DNA of 43,666 nt, from positions 1 through 43,666 of the forward strand of contig JABBAY010000039.1 of the NCBI GenBank assembly GCA_018607725.1. Direction: 5' to 3'. The stretch comes from K189A clade bacterium (GTDB taxonomy: Bacteria; Pseudomonadota; Gammaproteobacteria; Pseudomonadales; Azotimanducaceae). The notes beneath the pieces are model-generated. The model was not told the origin of the DNA. It was given only the letters and a program-made list of their open reading frames with translations, and made no database searches. Position 1 is the stretch's first letter. Each line of letters opens with the position of its first letter. The translations under genes were made by a program, and so were the position numbers. This document shows, piece by piece, positions 1 through 11,763 of this stretch.

Positions 1-198
1 GCGGGTGCCCGGCTGAGGGGTGCCCGGCTGAGGGGTGCCCGGCTGAGGGGTGCCCGGCTGAGGGGTGCCCTCGCCACGCTCCGCGTCACGCTCCGGGTCA
101 CCAAAATCCAGCTCAGCGGAAACTGCGGCCATGGCGTAAGTAAAACCTTGACGCAGCGGCGTGGGCACGGCAATTTCGATATACACGGGTGTGGTCAC
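1..198 (-). CDS. priA: Primosomal protein N' (PriA helicase), N-terminal part only
   Basis: The minus-strand frame starting at GTG 198-196 reads MTTPVYIEIAVPTPLRQGF and continues TYAM, the typical N-terminal beta-strand region of PriA, the replication-restart helicase. It runs off the left edge still open. Stops precede the GTG in frame and no ATG is available, so GTG is the likely start. After residue 40 the frame enters an acidic linker and then four GTPQP pentapeptides encoded by the 15-bp repeat at 3-62. The last visible residues, PGTR, look like the beginning of the conserved PGxRVxVPFG segment of PriA, so the repeat would sit in the linker just before it. The position next to rpmE on the opposite strand matches the usual gammaproteobacterial order. 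The identification rests on about 65 residues and synteny. Confidence 0.72.
   Translation of the reverse strand, partial: MTTPVYIEIAVPTPLRQGFTYAMAAVSAELDFGDPERDAERGEGTPQPGTPQPGTPQPGTPQPGTR
3..70. repeat. 15-bp tandem repeat, 4.5 copies, inside priA
   Basis: The unit GGGTGCCCGGCTGAG is repeated exactly at 3-17, 18-32, 33-47 and 48-62, followed by a partial copy to 70. Because 15 is a multiple of three, the repeat keeps the PriA frame open and encodes GTPQP pentapeptides on the minus strand. The copies are identical, so the expansion is probably recent slippage. Confidence 0.95.
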
Positions 199-243
199 GG
201 ATTGAAGCCTAGTATTGAGCCATTATTATGCCTGTTTTTAAAC

Positions 244-321
244 GCCGTGGCCGTTGTTAATTTAGCCGTGGCCGTTGTTAATTTAGCCGTGGCCGTTGTT
301 AATTTAGCCGTGGCCGTTGTT
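244..321. repeat. 21-bp tandem repeat, 3.7 copies, in priA-rpmE intergenic region
   Basis: A 21-bp unit beginning GCCGTGGCCGTTGTTAATTT is repeated exactly at 244-264, 265-285 and 286-306, with a 15-bp partial copy at 307-321. It lies between the divergent priA and rpmE starts, upstream of the rpmE promoter. No coding role is apparent. Confidence 0.95.
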
Positions 322-415
322 GAATGACGCGTAGCAGTGAGAATCAATTGTGGCCGCAGCCTGCCCTGAGAGGTCCTGAGAATTGACCGAAGGTGAAGTT
401 GTCATGCGATGCCGC

Positions 416-443
416 TTGCCATTCAAAATATCTCTGGTATGAT
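416..443 (+). promoter_or_regulatory. Predicted sigma70 promoter of rpmE
   Basis: A -35 box TTGCCA (416-421) and a -10 box TATGAT (438-443) are separated by 16 bp. The -10 box carries an extended TGG immediately upstream. It lies 30 bp before the rpmE start, with a Shine-Dalgarno AGGTAGGA in between. This is the strongest promoter-like sequence at the left end. Confidence 0.65.
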
Positions 444-473
444 TCGCCCCCTTGCGAGAGTCAGGTAGGAAAA

Positions 474-689
474 ATGAAAGCAGAAATTCATCCAGATTAT
501 AAGGCGATCACAGCGCAATGCAGCTGTGGTAACGTCATCACAACCAGTTCGACTGTTTGTAAGGACTTGCACTTGGACGTTTGTTCACAGTGTCACCCCT
601 TTTACACTGGCAAGCAGAAGATCCTCGATACCGCGGGTAGAATCGATCGATTCAACAAGCGCTTTGGGGCCCGAGGTGGTGTTAAGTAA
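474..689 (+). CDS. rpmE: 50S ribosomal protein L31 (zinc-binding form)
   Basis: This 71-residue protein of the large ribosomal subunit starts [12 protein letters not shown], the standard L31 N-terminus. Zinc-ligand cysteines are present as CxC near residues 16-18 and CxxC near 37-40 ([11 protein letters not shown]), so this is the C+ (zinc-containing) type rather than the zinc-independent paralogue. The frame is open further upstream to 393, but the AGGTAGGA ribosome binding site just before 474 and family alignment fix the start here. It is a single-gene transcription unit with its own promoter and a clear terminator downstream. Its position beside priA is common in gammaproteobacteria. Confidence 0.97.
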   Translation: MKAEIHPDYKAITAQCSCGNVITTSSTVCKDLHLDVCSQCHPFYTGKQKILDTAGRIDRFNKRFGARGGVK

Positions 690-785
690 TAATGCTCGGT
701 GGTCTGGTGGCGCATAGGGTCAAGACCTTTGGCGGCATCTAGCTACAGACAAGAGCGAAGTATGAAGTACTTTGCTCACGATATT

Positions 786-813
786 AGGCGCCTAAAAATG
801 GCGCCTTTTTTTT
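786..813 (+). terminator. Rho-independent terminator after rpmE
   Basis: A perfect 7-bp stem AGGCGCC (786-792) / GGCGCCT (800-806) with a 7-nt A-rich loop is followed by eight T residues (807-813). It lies about 100 bp after the rpmE stop and before maeB. Confidence 0.9.
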
Positions 814-874
814 AACTTTTTTTAATTGGCCAGCTAAGAAAGTTGACCATTGATGTTTTGGAGATAAGTCTGTA

Positions 875-2125
<1,251 letters not shown>

Positions 2126-2161
2126 CGGCTGCTGGATGTGTGTGAAGTGGTTTCTCGGGGT

Positions 2162-4543
2162 CTAAAAGACCTGCTGCAAGGGGCGTGATTTGGTGTCGGT
2201 TGGGTCGACAACATCAGCGGCTGGCGGCGGCGCAAATTCTTCACGAAACATTTCAAAAATCCCATCGGGATCGCCGGCTTCAGACCTGAGTCCGGTGGTG
2301 GGGTTGATCATCAGCGTCACCATACGGTCGGGTAAGGGAAGAACTGTCGAATCGGCTTCGGCGGGTAGCGCCTCTCGCATGTAAGCAATCCAGGTTTCGA
2401 TAGGTGTGGTTGAGCCATATTCCCTGGCGCCCACCGAACTGTTGTCGCCGAATCCGGCCCATGTTGTTGCTACCAGGTCGTGGGTGAATCCAGAAAACCA
2501 GATGTCAGCATCATTGGTGGTGCCGGTCTTGCCCTTCAAGTCTTGCCGTTGCAGCGCCCGGATGGCCTTGGTGCCAGTGCCGCGGCGGATGACGTCGCCA
2601 AGTATACTATTCATGATGTAAGCCACTCGGGGCTCAATAATCTGCTCGGCCTGTGGCAAGTCGCCACAATCCGTGTGACAAACCGTCTTGGGTTGCGCCA
2701 AGAATATCGGGTCAGCATTGATCGAGTCGATTTCGGTAATAAAGTAGGGCTCGACCTTGTAACCACCGTTGGCGAAAGCCGCATATCCGGTCGCGACCTC
2801 CATGGGCGTCAGGGCGATAGTGCCGCCGCCAAAGGCCAGCTGAACATTGCGCGGGAAGTTGCTGGTATCGAAGCCAAAGCGTTTGACGTAGTCAATGGCG
2901 TTCTGGGCGCCGAAATCGAGAATAACCCGCAGTGATACCAGATTGATGGAGCGATAAAGAGCCTCGCGGAGGCGAATATTGCCGCGGAATACGTCGCCGG
3001 AATTGGTGGGCCGGTAGACTTCTTCTTGCTCTCCGCCCGGCAGTACGACCGGTGCATCGTTATAGATTGATGCGGCAGTCAAGCCATTTTCGAGTGCCCC
3101 GGCGTAGAAAAAGGGTTTGAAGTTGGAGCCCGGTTGACGCCTGGCCTGGGTCGCGTGGTTAAACTGTTTTGAATTGAAATCATAGCCGCCAACCAAGGCC
3201 CGAACAGCGCCGTTAACAGGGTCGAGGGAGACTAAGGCGCCTTGAATCGCAGGCACCTGACCGAGCTTCCAGGTTCCCTCGGGACCCTTCTCAATGCGAA
3301 TTAGGTCTCCTGTCTCAAGCAGGTCTGTCGCGATTTTGGGTGTCCGACCGCGCGTATTAACATTGATATAAGCGCGGGCCCAGCGCAGGCCTTCCCAGTC
3401 GATGGTCGCGACCGTGTGGTTGGTCGTGAGTACGTCAATGTCCTGGTCACGTACCGCGATGACAATAGCGGGGTGTTGGTCGCCACTGACTTTGGCGTTG
3501 GCGAGGGTTGACAGCCAGTTAGTGGGATAGCCATATTCAGGAGCGGCATTATATTGGTCGGTACCCTGAATACTTCGAGCCTCGGGTCCCCGGTAACCGT
3601 GGCGGCGGTCATATTCGTTGAGCTTCTGCGTTACAGCATTCTCGGCCGCGACCTGCATACGGCTATTGATGGTTGTTCGAACGATGTAGCCCTCAGTATA
3701 GGCATTGCTACCGAGCTGCTGTAGTAAGCGCTTCCTGACCATTTCAGCCAGGTAAAGCGCCGGTAGTTCGATCTTTCTTGCATAAACCTGGGCGGTAATT
3801 GGCGCGCTGGTTGCCAGTCGATAGTCTTCGGCAGAGATAGAGTCTTGTTCCCGCATACGTGTCAGCACGAGATTGCGCCGGGCGATGGCTCGCTCTGGAC
3901 CGTTGATGGGATTGCCTGCTTCAGGTGCCTGAGGTATGCCGGCGAGCATGGCGAGTTGGGCCAAATCGAGCTGGTCAACGGTTTTTCCATAGTAGGTATT
4001 GGCGGCTGCCTGGATGCCAAAAGCATGCTTGCCGAACGGAATAATATTGAGATAAAGCGTCAGTATCTCTTGCTTGGAGAGTTCCTGCTCGATCTTCAGT
4101 GCCAGTAGCATCTCTTTGAACTTGCGAATAAAACGGACTTCCGTATCACCGGAAATATTTTTTACAAGCTGCATGGTAATGGTGCTGGCACCGGTGCGGA
4201 TCGATCCCTTGTTGCGTACGAGCTGCCAAGTAGCATTGGCCAACGTGATCAGATCAATGCCGCCATGCTCAAAGAATCGCTTGTCCTCTGTGTCGAGCAG
4301 GGCGCGAACAAAAAGTGGCGGTATCTGGTCAAAGGTCACAGGTACCAGTCTTTCGCCAAACTCCTGAATGAGTTTTCCGTCGGCGGAATAGATGCTGAGT
4401 GGAGCCCGGAGTTTGACGTTGCGAAAGCTCTCTGCGTCAGGCACCTGCGGATTCAAGTATAAATAGGCCGCCGCGAGAACGAGACATGTGCCACAGACTA
4501 GGGTCGCGGAAGACCATAAAATAAATGAACCAAGACGCCGCAT
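2162..4543 (-). CDS. mrcA: Penicillin-binding protein 1A (bifunctional glycosyltransferase/transpeptidase)
   Basis: The 793-residue class A PBP polymerises and cross-links peptidoglycan. A cytoplasmic stub and one membrane anchor (about residues 7-30) are followed by the GT51 glycosyltransferase domain, with catalytic Glu86 in TEDKRFFEHGG, and by the OB-like insert typical of PBP1a. The transpeptidase domain has SxxK at Ser473 (PGSNFKPF), SxN (RSIN) and KTGT beginning at Lys672. All three penicillin-binding motifs are intact. The proline-rich tail is low-complexity. It is divergent from pilM, the conserved arrangement in many pilus-bearing gammaproteobacteria, where PBP1a and the PilMNOPQ complex share an intergenic region. 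Confidence 0.96.
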   Translation of the reverse strand: MRRLGSFILWSSATLVCGTCLVLAAAYLYLNPQVPDAESFRNVKLRAPLSIYSADGKLIQEFGERLVPVTFDQIPPLFVRALLDTEDKRFFEHGGIDLITLANATWQLVRNKGSIRTGASTITMQLVKNISGDTEVRFIRKFKEMLLALKIEQELSKQEILTLYLNIIPFGKHAFGIQAAANTYYGKTVDQLDLAQLAMLAGIPQAPEAGNPINGPERAIARRNLVLTRMREQDSISAEDYRLATSAPITAQVYARKIELPALYLAEMVRKRLLQQLGSNAYTEGYIVRTTINSRMQVAAENAVTQKLNEYDRRHGYRGPEARSIQGTDQYNAAPEYGYPTNWLSTLANAKVSGDQHPAIVIAVRDQDIDVLTTNHTVATIDWEGLRWARAYINVNTRGRTPKIATDLLETGDLIRIEKGPEGTWKLGQVPAIQGALVSLDPVNGAVRALVGGYDFNSKQFNHATQARRQPGSNFKPFFYAGALENGLTAASIYNDAPVVLPGGEQEEVYRPTNSGDVFRGNIRLREALYRSINLVSLRVILDFGAQNAIDYVKRFGFDTSNFPRNVQLAFGGGTIALTPMEVATGYAAFANGGYKVEPYFITEIDSINADPIFLAQPKTVCHTDCGDLPQAEQIIEPRVAYIMNSILGDVIRRGTGTKAIRALQRQDLKGKTGTTNDADIWFSGFTHDLVATTWAGFGDNSSVGAREYGSTTPIETWIAYMREALPAEADSTVLPLPDRMVTLMINPTTGLRSEAGDPDGIFEMFREEFAPPPAADVVDPTDTKSRPLQQVF

Positions 4544-5979
<1,436 letters not shown>

Positions 5980-6012
5980 TGGTACTGAATCAAGCTCGGA
6001 GGCCTCGACAGG

Positions 6013-6579
6013 ATGGCTGATATTAAAATTAATCTACTCCCTTGGCGCGAAGAGTTGCGCGAGGAACGCAAACAAGAGTTTCTTAAGATACTGGCGGGCG
6101 TGCTGCTATTGGCCGCAACGATCACTTTTGGTGTTGACCGTTTTTATAATGCGCAGATTGACACTCAGCAGTCACGTAACAGCTACCTGACTAAAGAAAT
6201 CAAAATTCTTGAAGAACGCATCGAGGAGATTCAGATACTGCAGCGGAAGCGCAATGAGTTGTTGGCGAGAATGAAAGTGATTCAAGAATTGCAGGGTAAT
6301 CGCCCTGTCATAGTGCGGTTGTTTGATGAGATGGCGCGGCGTCTGGCAGATCGAGTTTACTTTACAAGCCTGTCGGTTCAGGGAAAGTCTATTACCATCG
6401 ATGGTGTGGCTGAGTCGAATAACCGCATATCCAGTCAGTTACGCAACTTTGATGAATCGGATTGGTTCGAGAAACCTAACGTGACCGGCATTGTTGCTGA
6501 TCCGCGGAATGGGCCGCAGGCGAGCAGGTTTAAATTAATGGTCCAGCAGAGCACGCCAAGCGCCGCGGAGGTAGATTAA
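6013..6579 (+). CDS. pilN: Type IV pilus inner-membrane protein PilN
   Basis: The protein begins MADIKINLLPWREELRE, containing the INLLPWR motif by which PilN docks onto PilM. One membrane segment (about residues 26-44) is followed by a coiled coil rich in Glu/Lys/Arg (about 50-95) and a small periplasmic ferredoxin-like domain. The length of 188 residues is normal. A GGAGG Shine-Dalgarno lies 10 nt upstream. pilO starts 2 bp after its stop. PilN pairs with PilO to form the inner-membrane alignment subcomplex. Confidence 0.96.
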   Translation: MADIKINLLPWREELREERKQEFLKILAGVLLLAATITFGVDRFYNAQIDTQQSRNSYLTKEIKILEERIEEIQILQRKRNELLARMKVIQELQGNRPVIVRLFDEMARRLADRVYFTSLSVQGKSITIDGVAESNNRISSQLRNFDESDWFEKPNVTGIVADPRNGPQASRFKLMVQQSTPSAAEVD

Positions 6580-6581
6580 TC

Positions 6582-7220
6582 ATGGTCATCCAGAATGTGA
6601 TTGAGAGCCTGCGAAATTTTGATCTGAATGATCTGAATGACGTCAATAACATCGGTTCCTTGCCCGGCGCTGTTAAATCAATCATCTGGATGCTCGCACT
6701 CGTTGCTGGGCTGGGCGTAGGTTACTTTATTTTCGTCATCCCGCTGCAGGAAGAGCTGGCAACAACGCAAAAACAAGAAGCCAGCTTACGAGTTGATTTC
6801 GAAAAAAAATATTTTGAGTCGGCTCATCTCGAGGCTTATCGGCAACAGAAAAAAGAAATGGAGCTATCATTCGAAAAGATCCTACGGCAGCTACCGAGTG
6901 ATACCGAAATCCCTGGTTTGATCGAAGATATCACGCTCGTGGGACTGAATAACGGTTTGAATTTCACCAGCATCAATCTCCAGCCAGAAAAGAAGTTTGA
7001 GTTCTATATTGAAAAACCCATTCAGATAGTTGTCTCTGGCAGCTATCACGAACTGGGGTCGTTCGTCAGTGACGTAGCTGATTTGTCGCGAATCGTAACT
7101 CTACATGATTTTACGATTCTTCCGGAAGGCGGCGGTGCGCGCGGCTCGGAAAACATCGGCGGAATATTGAGGATGAATATCCTGGCGAAAACCTATCGTT
7201 ATAATGATGAGCGTCGATGA
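6582..7220 (+). CDS. pilO: Type IV pilus inner-membrane protein PilO
   Basis: This 212-residue bitopic protein has a short cytoplasmic N-terminus, one membrane segment (about residues 33-52), a periplasmic coiled coil and a ferredoxin-like C-terminal domain; it heterodimerises with PilN and contacts PilP. Near residues 14-22 the sequence DLNDLNDVN reflects a 9-bp tandem duplication (6621-6647). It starts 2 bp after pilN and its stop overlaps the first possible ATG of pilP, so the genes are translationally coupled. Confidence 0.95.
   Translation: MVIQNVIESLRNFDLNDLNDVNNIGSLPGAVKSIIWMLALVAGLGVGYFIFVIPLQEELATTQKQEASLRVDFEKKYFESAHLEAYRQQKKEMELSFEKILRQLPSDTEIPGLIEDITLVGLNNGLNFTSINLQPEKKFEFYIEKPIQIVVSGSYHELGSFVSDVADLSRIVTLHDFTILPEGGGARGSENIGGILRMNILAKTYRYNDERR
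6621..6647. repeat. 9-bp in-frame tandem repeat in pilO
   Basis: GATCTGAAT occurs exactly at 6621-6629 and 6630-6638, followed by a degenerate third copy GACGTCAAT (6639-6647). It encodes DLN-DLN-DVN in the cytoplasmic N-terminus of PilO. Confidence 0.85.
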
Positions 7221-7822
7221 GGCCTTTGATGAATAAGCGGAGCAAGTCAGAGTCGGTCATGGAAGGCCGCTCACAGAGTCTGACGAAGTTGGTTTGTCGC
7301 CTTGGCGGATCGGTCTCGTTAGCTTTATTGCTCTCGGCTTGTTCCTCCGGGGATCAATATGCTGATATCAATATCTTCATGGAAGGTGTCAAAGCTCAAC
7401 CGGTAGGCAGCATCGCGCCCTTGCCAGAATTTGATTCTTACCAGGCATTCAGCTACAGCACAGCCAACCGCCGTAGCCCATTTGAACCACCGATCATCGT
7501 CGCGCCGAAAAGCGAAGAGCAGAAACGCAATGTGGGAATTAAGCCGCCGCAGGATCATGTTAAGCAGTATCTAGAGAAGTATAACTTGGCGGCCTTGTCC
7601 ATGGTGGGAACCCTTGAGCAAGATGGGAATATGTGGGCGCTGATTGAAGATGGTGATCAGGGTGTTCATCGGGTACAGGTTGGTGACTATTTGGGCGCGA
7701 GTTGGGGGCAGGTTGAAAGCATCAATGACACTCGGGTGGATATTACCGAGATTGTCAGTGATGGCGCTGGTGGCTGGTTGCGCCGGCCCAGGACGATTGA
7801 GCTGCAAGGCCTTAGTGATTAA
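7217..7822 (+). CDS. pilP: Type IV pilus assembly lipoprotein PilP
   Basis: PilP is the periplasmic lipoprotein linking the PilNO inner-membrane complex to the PilQ secretin. A hydrophobic segment ends in the lipobox LLSAC, with the lipidated Cys at residue 42 counted from the first ATG. The C-terminal beta domain (MVGTLEQDGNMWALIEDGDQ) is typical of PilP. The start is uncertain: ATG 7217 overlaps the pilO stop, but ATG 7229 has a GAGG sequence at a better distance and ATG 7259 is also possible. The gene lies between pilO and pilQ as expected. Confidence 0.94.
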   Translation: MRPLMNKRSKSESVMEGRSQSLTKLVCRLGGSVSLALLLSACSSGDQYADINIFMEGVKAQPVGSIAPLPEFDSYQAFSYSTANRRSPFEPPIIVAPKSEEQKRNVGIKPPQDHVKQYLEKYNLAALSMVGTLEQDGNMWALIEDGDQGVHRVQVGDYLGASWGQVESINDTRVDITEIVSDGAGGWLRRPRTIELQGLSD

Positions 7823-7843
7823 ATACTATTTCAGGGGTGATTT

Positions 7844-10012
7844 ATGGCAGTCACAAGAGTGACACGAGTGATTGCGATCATTCACGGACAGATAGGGAAA
7901 AACATGCTGACCAGATTTTTACTATTAGTGGTAGCTTACATCCCTTACGCGGCGTTGGCGGCCGTAACTATGGATGGCATCGAATTTTCATCGTTGCCGG
8001 GTGACAAAATTGAGGTGCGCATGCATTTTGATGGGGTGCCGCCGGCACCCACCGGCTATACGATTGAGCAGCCTGCCAGAATCGCCCTAGATCTGACCGG
8101 TGTCAGCAGTGGCTTAGCTTCAAAATATCATCAATTAGGCGGTGGCAACGCCCGCAGTGTCACTGTTGTTGAAGCTGGCGAGAGGACTCGAGTTATTGTC
8201 GCGATGACCGAACTCATGCCCTATTCAACCCGAGTTGACGGCGATACGCTGGTGCTTTTGGTGGGTCGGATGGACAATCAGGTGCAAGCGAGCATGGCAC
8301 CCACGCAGCAACCTTCAGCACTCCTGAATCAGCAAGCGGCAGCAGTTCCGTCAGCAGGTTCTCGGATTGAAGCCATCGATTTCAGGCGTGGCGAAGGGGG
8401 TGAGGGGCGTGTGATCGTTAACTTGTCGAATCCTGGTATTGGCGTGGATGTCTCTAGTGAGGGTGGAAAAATTCGAGTGGAATTTGCCGCGACGCAAATC
8501 CCTGCAGATCTGCAACGTCGATTGGATGTAACGGATTTTGCTACCCCTGTGCTGGTGGTCGATGCCTTGCCAGAGTCAAACAATACGATCCTGATGATCG
8601 AACCGACGGGCGACTTTGATTACCTCGCTTATCAAGCTGACAATGTTTTCACGCTGGAAGTTAAGCCTTTGACCGCCTCCGAAATGGAATCGTCTTTAGA
8701 TCAGGCGTTTCGCTATCGTGGCGAGAAGTTGTCGCTGAATTTTCAAGATATTGAGATTCGATCGGTACTGCAGCTCATTGCTGACTTTACCGACCTTAAC
8801 TTAGTGGCGAGTGATACGGTTGCTGGAAAAATCACCTTGCGATTGAAAAATGTACCTTGGGATCAGGCTTTGGATATCATCATGAAGACTAAAGGTCTGG
8901 ATAAACGTCAGCTAGGCAATGTCTTGATGGTGGCGCCCGCGGCTGAGCTGGCGGCGCGAGAAAAACTGGAGTTAGAAAGTCGCCAGCAGATTTCCGAGCT
9001 AGCGCCCCTGCGGACAGAATTCATCGAGGTCAAATATGCCAAGGCCAGTGAAATTTATGCTTTGTTTAAGAGCGGTGACGAGAGTGCGGGTGCCGGTGTG
9101 GTATCTGGTCGCGGCAGCGTTATCGTCGATGAACGTACCAACTCGATTATCCTGACAGAAACGGCAAACAAGATTAATGACTTTCGAGCTGTCCTCGAAA
9201 AACTGGATGTACCTGTCAGGCAGGTGATGATTGAAGCGCGAATTGTGACTGCGAGCTCTAGTTTCACGAAAAATCTCGGCGTCAGGTGGGGTGCCGGCGG
9301 GTATGGAACGGTCAATAATTCGATTCTTCAAGCCGGCTCTAATCTGGATTCACTGGAAACCATCAGGGGATCGTCCCTCACCGGCGCGGATCTGGCCTTG
9401 ACCAGTGCTGACTCGCTGGTGGTTGATCTGCCAGGCGGGTCGGGTAACTCCATCGCGCTGGGTATACTGAGTAACAAATTTTTGCTGGACCTGGAATTGT
9501 CTGCCGCGGAAGTCAGTGGTGAGGGCGAGGTTGTCGCCAGACCGAAGGTTATTACCGCGGACAAGCAAGCCGCAACGATTTCTCAGGGCCAACAGGTCCC
9601 CTATTTGGAGCGCGCAGGTGGAGATGCTGGTGCCGCCGGCGGGGCCACAGTGGCATTTATCGCGGCGGAGTTAGTCTTGAATGTGACGCCTCAGATTACC
9701 CCAGACGACAGAATTATCCTCGATCTGGATGTGACTCAGGACGAGGTAGGTGCGGCTCCAGCAGGTGGTGGTGCGCCGCCGATCAATACGAGTAATCTGA
9801 CGACCAAGGTGTTGGTGAATAATGGTGATACTATCGTTCTTGGTGGCGTGTTTAAAACCTCAGATACCAACAGCATCAATAAGACGCCGCTCCTTGGCGA
9901 CCTGCCTTACCTGGGCAGCCTGTTCAGAAGTACCAATCGCACTACGACAAAGACCGAGCTATTGATTTTCATTACGCCGATCTTGCTTGATGACCCCTTG
10001 ACCAATCGATAG
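7844..10012 (+). CDS. pilQ: Type IV pilus secretin PilQ
   Basis: PilQ is the outer-membrane secretin channel through which the pilus exits. The 722-residue product has two AMIN peptidoglycan-binding domains (about residues 40-110 and 175-255), a short secretin/TonB N-domain (about 295-350), a NolW-type N1 domain (about 380-455) and the C-terminal secretin domain, with the conserved VPYLERA segment and the terminal TKTELLIFITPILL. Two starts are possible: ATG 7844, and ATG 7904, which gives a conventional signal peptide MLTRFLLLVVAYIPYAALA. Both have a plausible Shine-Dalgarno. It closes the pil operon; aroK follows after 93 bp. Confidence 0.96.
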   Translation: MAVTRVTRVIAIIHGQIGKNMLTRFLLLVVAYIPYAALAAVTMDGIEFSSLPGDKIEVRMHFDGVPPAPTGYTIEQPARIALDLTGVSSGLASKYHQLGGGNARSVTVVEAGERTRVIVAMTELMPYSTRVDGDTLVLLVGRMDNQVQASMAPTQQPSALLNQQAAAVPSAGSRIEAIDFRRGEGGEGRVIVNLSNPGIGVDVSSEGGKIRVEFAATQIPADLQRRLDVTDFATPVLVVDALPESNNTILMIEPTGDFDYLAYQADNVFTLEVKPLTASEMESSLDQAFRYRGEKLSLNFQDIEIRSVLQLIADFTDLNLVASDTVAGKITLRLKNVPWDQALDIIMKTKGLDKRQLGNVLMVAPAAELAAREKLELESRQQISELAPLRTEFIEVKYAKASEIYALFKSGDESAGAGVVSGRGSVIVDERTNSIILTETANKINDFRAVLEKLDVPVRQVMIEARIVTASSSFTKNLGVRWGAGGYGTVNNSILQAGSNLDSLETIRGSSLTGADLALTSADSLVVDLPGGSGNSIALGILSNKFLLDLELSAAEVSGEGEVVARPKVITADKQAATISQGQQVPYLERAGGDAGAAGGATVAFIAAELVLNVTPQITPDDRIILDLDVTQDEVGAAPAGGGAPPINTSNLTTKVLVNNGDTIVLGGVFKTSDTNSINKTPLLGDLPYLGSLFRSTNRTTTKTELLIFITPILLDDPLTNR

Positions 10013-10105
10013 CGATCGTCATGTAGGAGGATTAATCTTGCTTAAGCCTCTTGTTCTGGCGTGCGAATACTGGCGTTCGTGAGCCAGCTTGGGTAGAGTC
10101 CGCCC

Positions 10106-10648
10106 ATGCCAACGTCGAATCAACGAACCAAGCGCAATATCTTCCTGGTCGGACCCATGGGTGTGGGTAAGACGACGGTAGGGCGCGCGCTCGCCCAGCA
10201 ATTACATCTCGAGTTTATTGATTCTGATCAGGAGATTGAGCGGCGAGCGGGTGCGAATATCGCCTGGATATTTGATGTTGAAGGCGAGCCGGGATTCCGT
10301 GAGCGAGAGACAGCGGTGTTGGACGATCTCACCCAGCTGGAGGATGTGCTGATTGCCACGGGTGGCGGATCGGTGCTCAAACCAGAAAATCGAGAATTTC
10401 TTCGAACTCGAGGTCTGATTATTTTTCTTGATACCTCGCTGGATATGCAGATCAAGCGGACTGCCAAAGATAAAAAACGCCCATTGCTGCAAACCGACAA
10501 CCCGGCGGCGGTCTTGCGCGAACTCAAAACTCTTCGCGACCCCCTGTATAACGAGTTGGCGGATATCAAGGTGGCGGTAGGTGATAGCAGTAGTCGAAAG
10601 ATCATTACGTCCATCGTTCGAAAGCTCGCTAAAATTAACTATGTATAG
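10106..10648 (+). CDS. aroK: Shikimate kinase I
   Basis: The enzyme phosphorylates shikimate at the 3-hydroxyl using ATP (fifth step of the shikimate pathway). The 180-residue protein has the Walker A loop GPMGVGKTTVG (from residue 16), the shikimate-binding DSDQEIE with its Asp pair, the second shikimate motif GGGSVL and the lid with KKRPLL. It follows pilQ and precedes aroB, the conserved pilQ-aroK-aroB order. A minor possibility is that translation starts a few codons later, since no strong Shine-Dalgarno is visible before 10106. Confidence 0.96.
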   Translation: MPTSNQRTKRNIFLVGPMGVGKTTVGRALAQQLHLEFIDSDQEIERRAGANIAWIFDVEGEPGFRERETAVLDDLTQLEDVLIATGGGSVLKPENREFLRTRGLIIFLDTSLDMQIKRTAKDKKRPLLQTDNPAAVLRELKTLRDPLYNELADIKVAVGDSSSRKIITSIVRKLAKINYV

Positions 10649-10695
10649 ACTGGCGGTTACTGTCGTCCGCTACAGGTCATAATAAGGAAACTATT

Positions 10696-11763
10696 GTGGA
10701 AGTTGTCAATCTCGGACTTGGGGATGCGAGTTATTCGATTTATATCGGTGCTGGCCTCCTTGATGATGGTGCTTTGCTGCGTCGTTATATCCATGGGCGT
10801 CAGGTGCTAATCGTGACGAACACCAATATTGCGCCCCTGTATCTTGAGCGCTTGCAGGCGGCCCTGGGAGATCTGGATATGGGTACTGTGGTGTTACCCG
10901 ATGGTGAGCAATTCAAGACCCTCGCGAGTTTGGACATTGTATTGACGGGGCTGTTGGAGGGCCATCATAATCGTGCCACCACCCTGATAGCCCTTGGAGG
11001 TGGCGTTGTCGGTGACATCACTGGTTTTGCGGCGGCTTGTTACCAGCGTGGCGTTGCCTTTATTCAAGTGCCGACGACACTTCTGGCCCAAGTAGATTCT
11101 TCTGTTGGCGGGAAAACTGCAGTCAACCATCCGCTTGGCAAAAATATGATCGGTGCTTTTCATCAGCCGCAGGCGGTTATCATTGACCCCGAATCGCTGC
11201 GAAGTTTGCCTAAACGAGAATTGATTGCGGGCATGGCGGAGGTGATTAAGCACGGTGCGCTAGCGGACCTGGTGTATTTTGAATGGCTAGAGCGGCATAT
11301 GGATCGACTGTTAGCCCTTGATCTTGAGCTGATGAGTGAGGCCATCAAGCGCAGTTGCGAGATCAAAGCTGATATTGTCTCGCGGGATGAGAAGGAGCAA
11401 GGCGTCAGAGCGCTGCTTAATTTTGGACATACTTTCGGACATGCCATTGAAACGGGCATGGGTTATGGTGCCTGGTTGCACGGTGAGGCCGTTGGTGCGG
11501 GGATGGTCATGGCAGCGGCGCTTTCTGCCCGACTGGGATTGTGCTCCGCGGCTGATAGTGAGCGCCTCACGGCGCTCATTGCGCGGGTCGGTTTGCCCGT
11601 GGTGCCGCCGCCGGCGTTGAAGGCTGAATTTTTGGCCCTGATGAACCGGGATAAGAAGATGACTGATAAGGGTTTAAAGCTGGTGCTTTTAAGCGGGTTG
11701 GGGCAAGCGATATTGGTAGACGATGTCGATGCGATGGATCTGCAGGCTATTATCAACGGCTAA
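10696..11763 (+). CDS. aroB: 3-dehydroquinate synthase
   Basis: The enzyme cyclises DAHP to 3-dehydroquinate (second step of the shikimate pathway), using NAD and a divalent metal. The 355-residue protein has the NAD motif [13 protein letters not shown], the [19 protein letters not shown] active-site segment, and metal ligands in [14 protein letters not shown] and HGEAVGAGM. The start is GTG at 10696 with AAGGA 6 nt upstream. In many relatives a SPOR-domain gene (damX) follows; here aroB is directly convergent with gltD. Confidence 0.96.
   Translation: MEVVNLGLGDASYSIYIGAGLLDDGALLRRYIHGRQVLIVTNTNIAPLYLERLQAALGDLDMGTVVLPDGEQFKTLASLDIVLTGLLEGHHNRATTLIALGGGVVGDITGFAAACYQRGVAFIQVPTTLLAQVDSSVGGKTAVNHPLGKNMIGAFHQPQAVIIDPESLRSLPKRELIAGMAEVIKHGALADLVYFEWLERHMDRLLALDLELMSEAIKRSCEIKADIVSRDEKEQGVRALLNFGHTFGHAIETGMGYGAWLHGEAVGAGMVMAAALSARLGLCSAADSERLTALIARVGLPVVPPPALKAEFLALMNRDKKMTDKGLKLVLLSGLGQAILVDDVDAMDLQAIING

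Noticed and set aside
3-321. CRISPR array at the left edge
   Set aside because: The repeats are contiguous tandem copies with no unique spacers.
393-473. Upstream in-frame extension of L31
   Set aside because: The added residues do not match L31, and the promoter -10 box and Shine-Dalgarno fall inside the extension.
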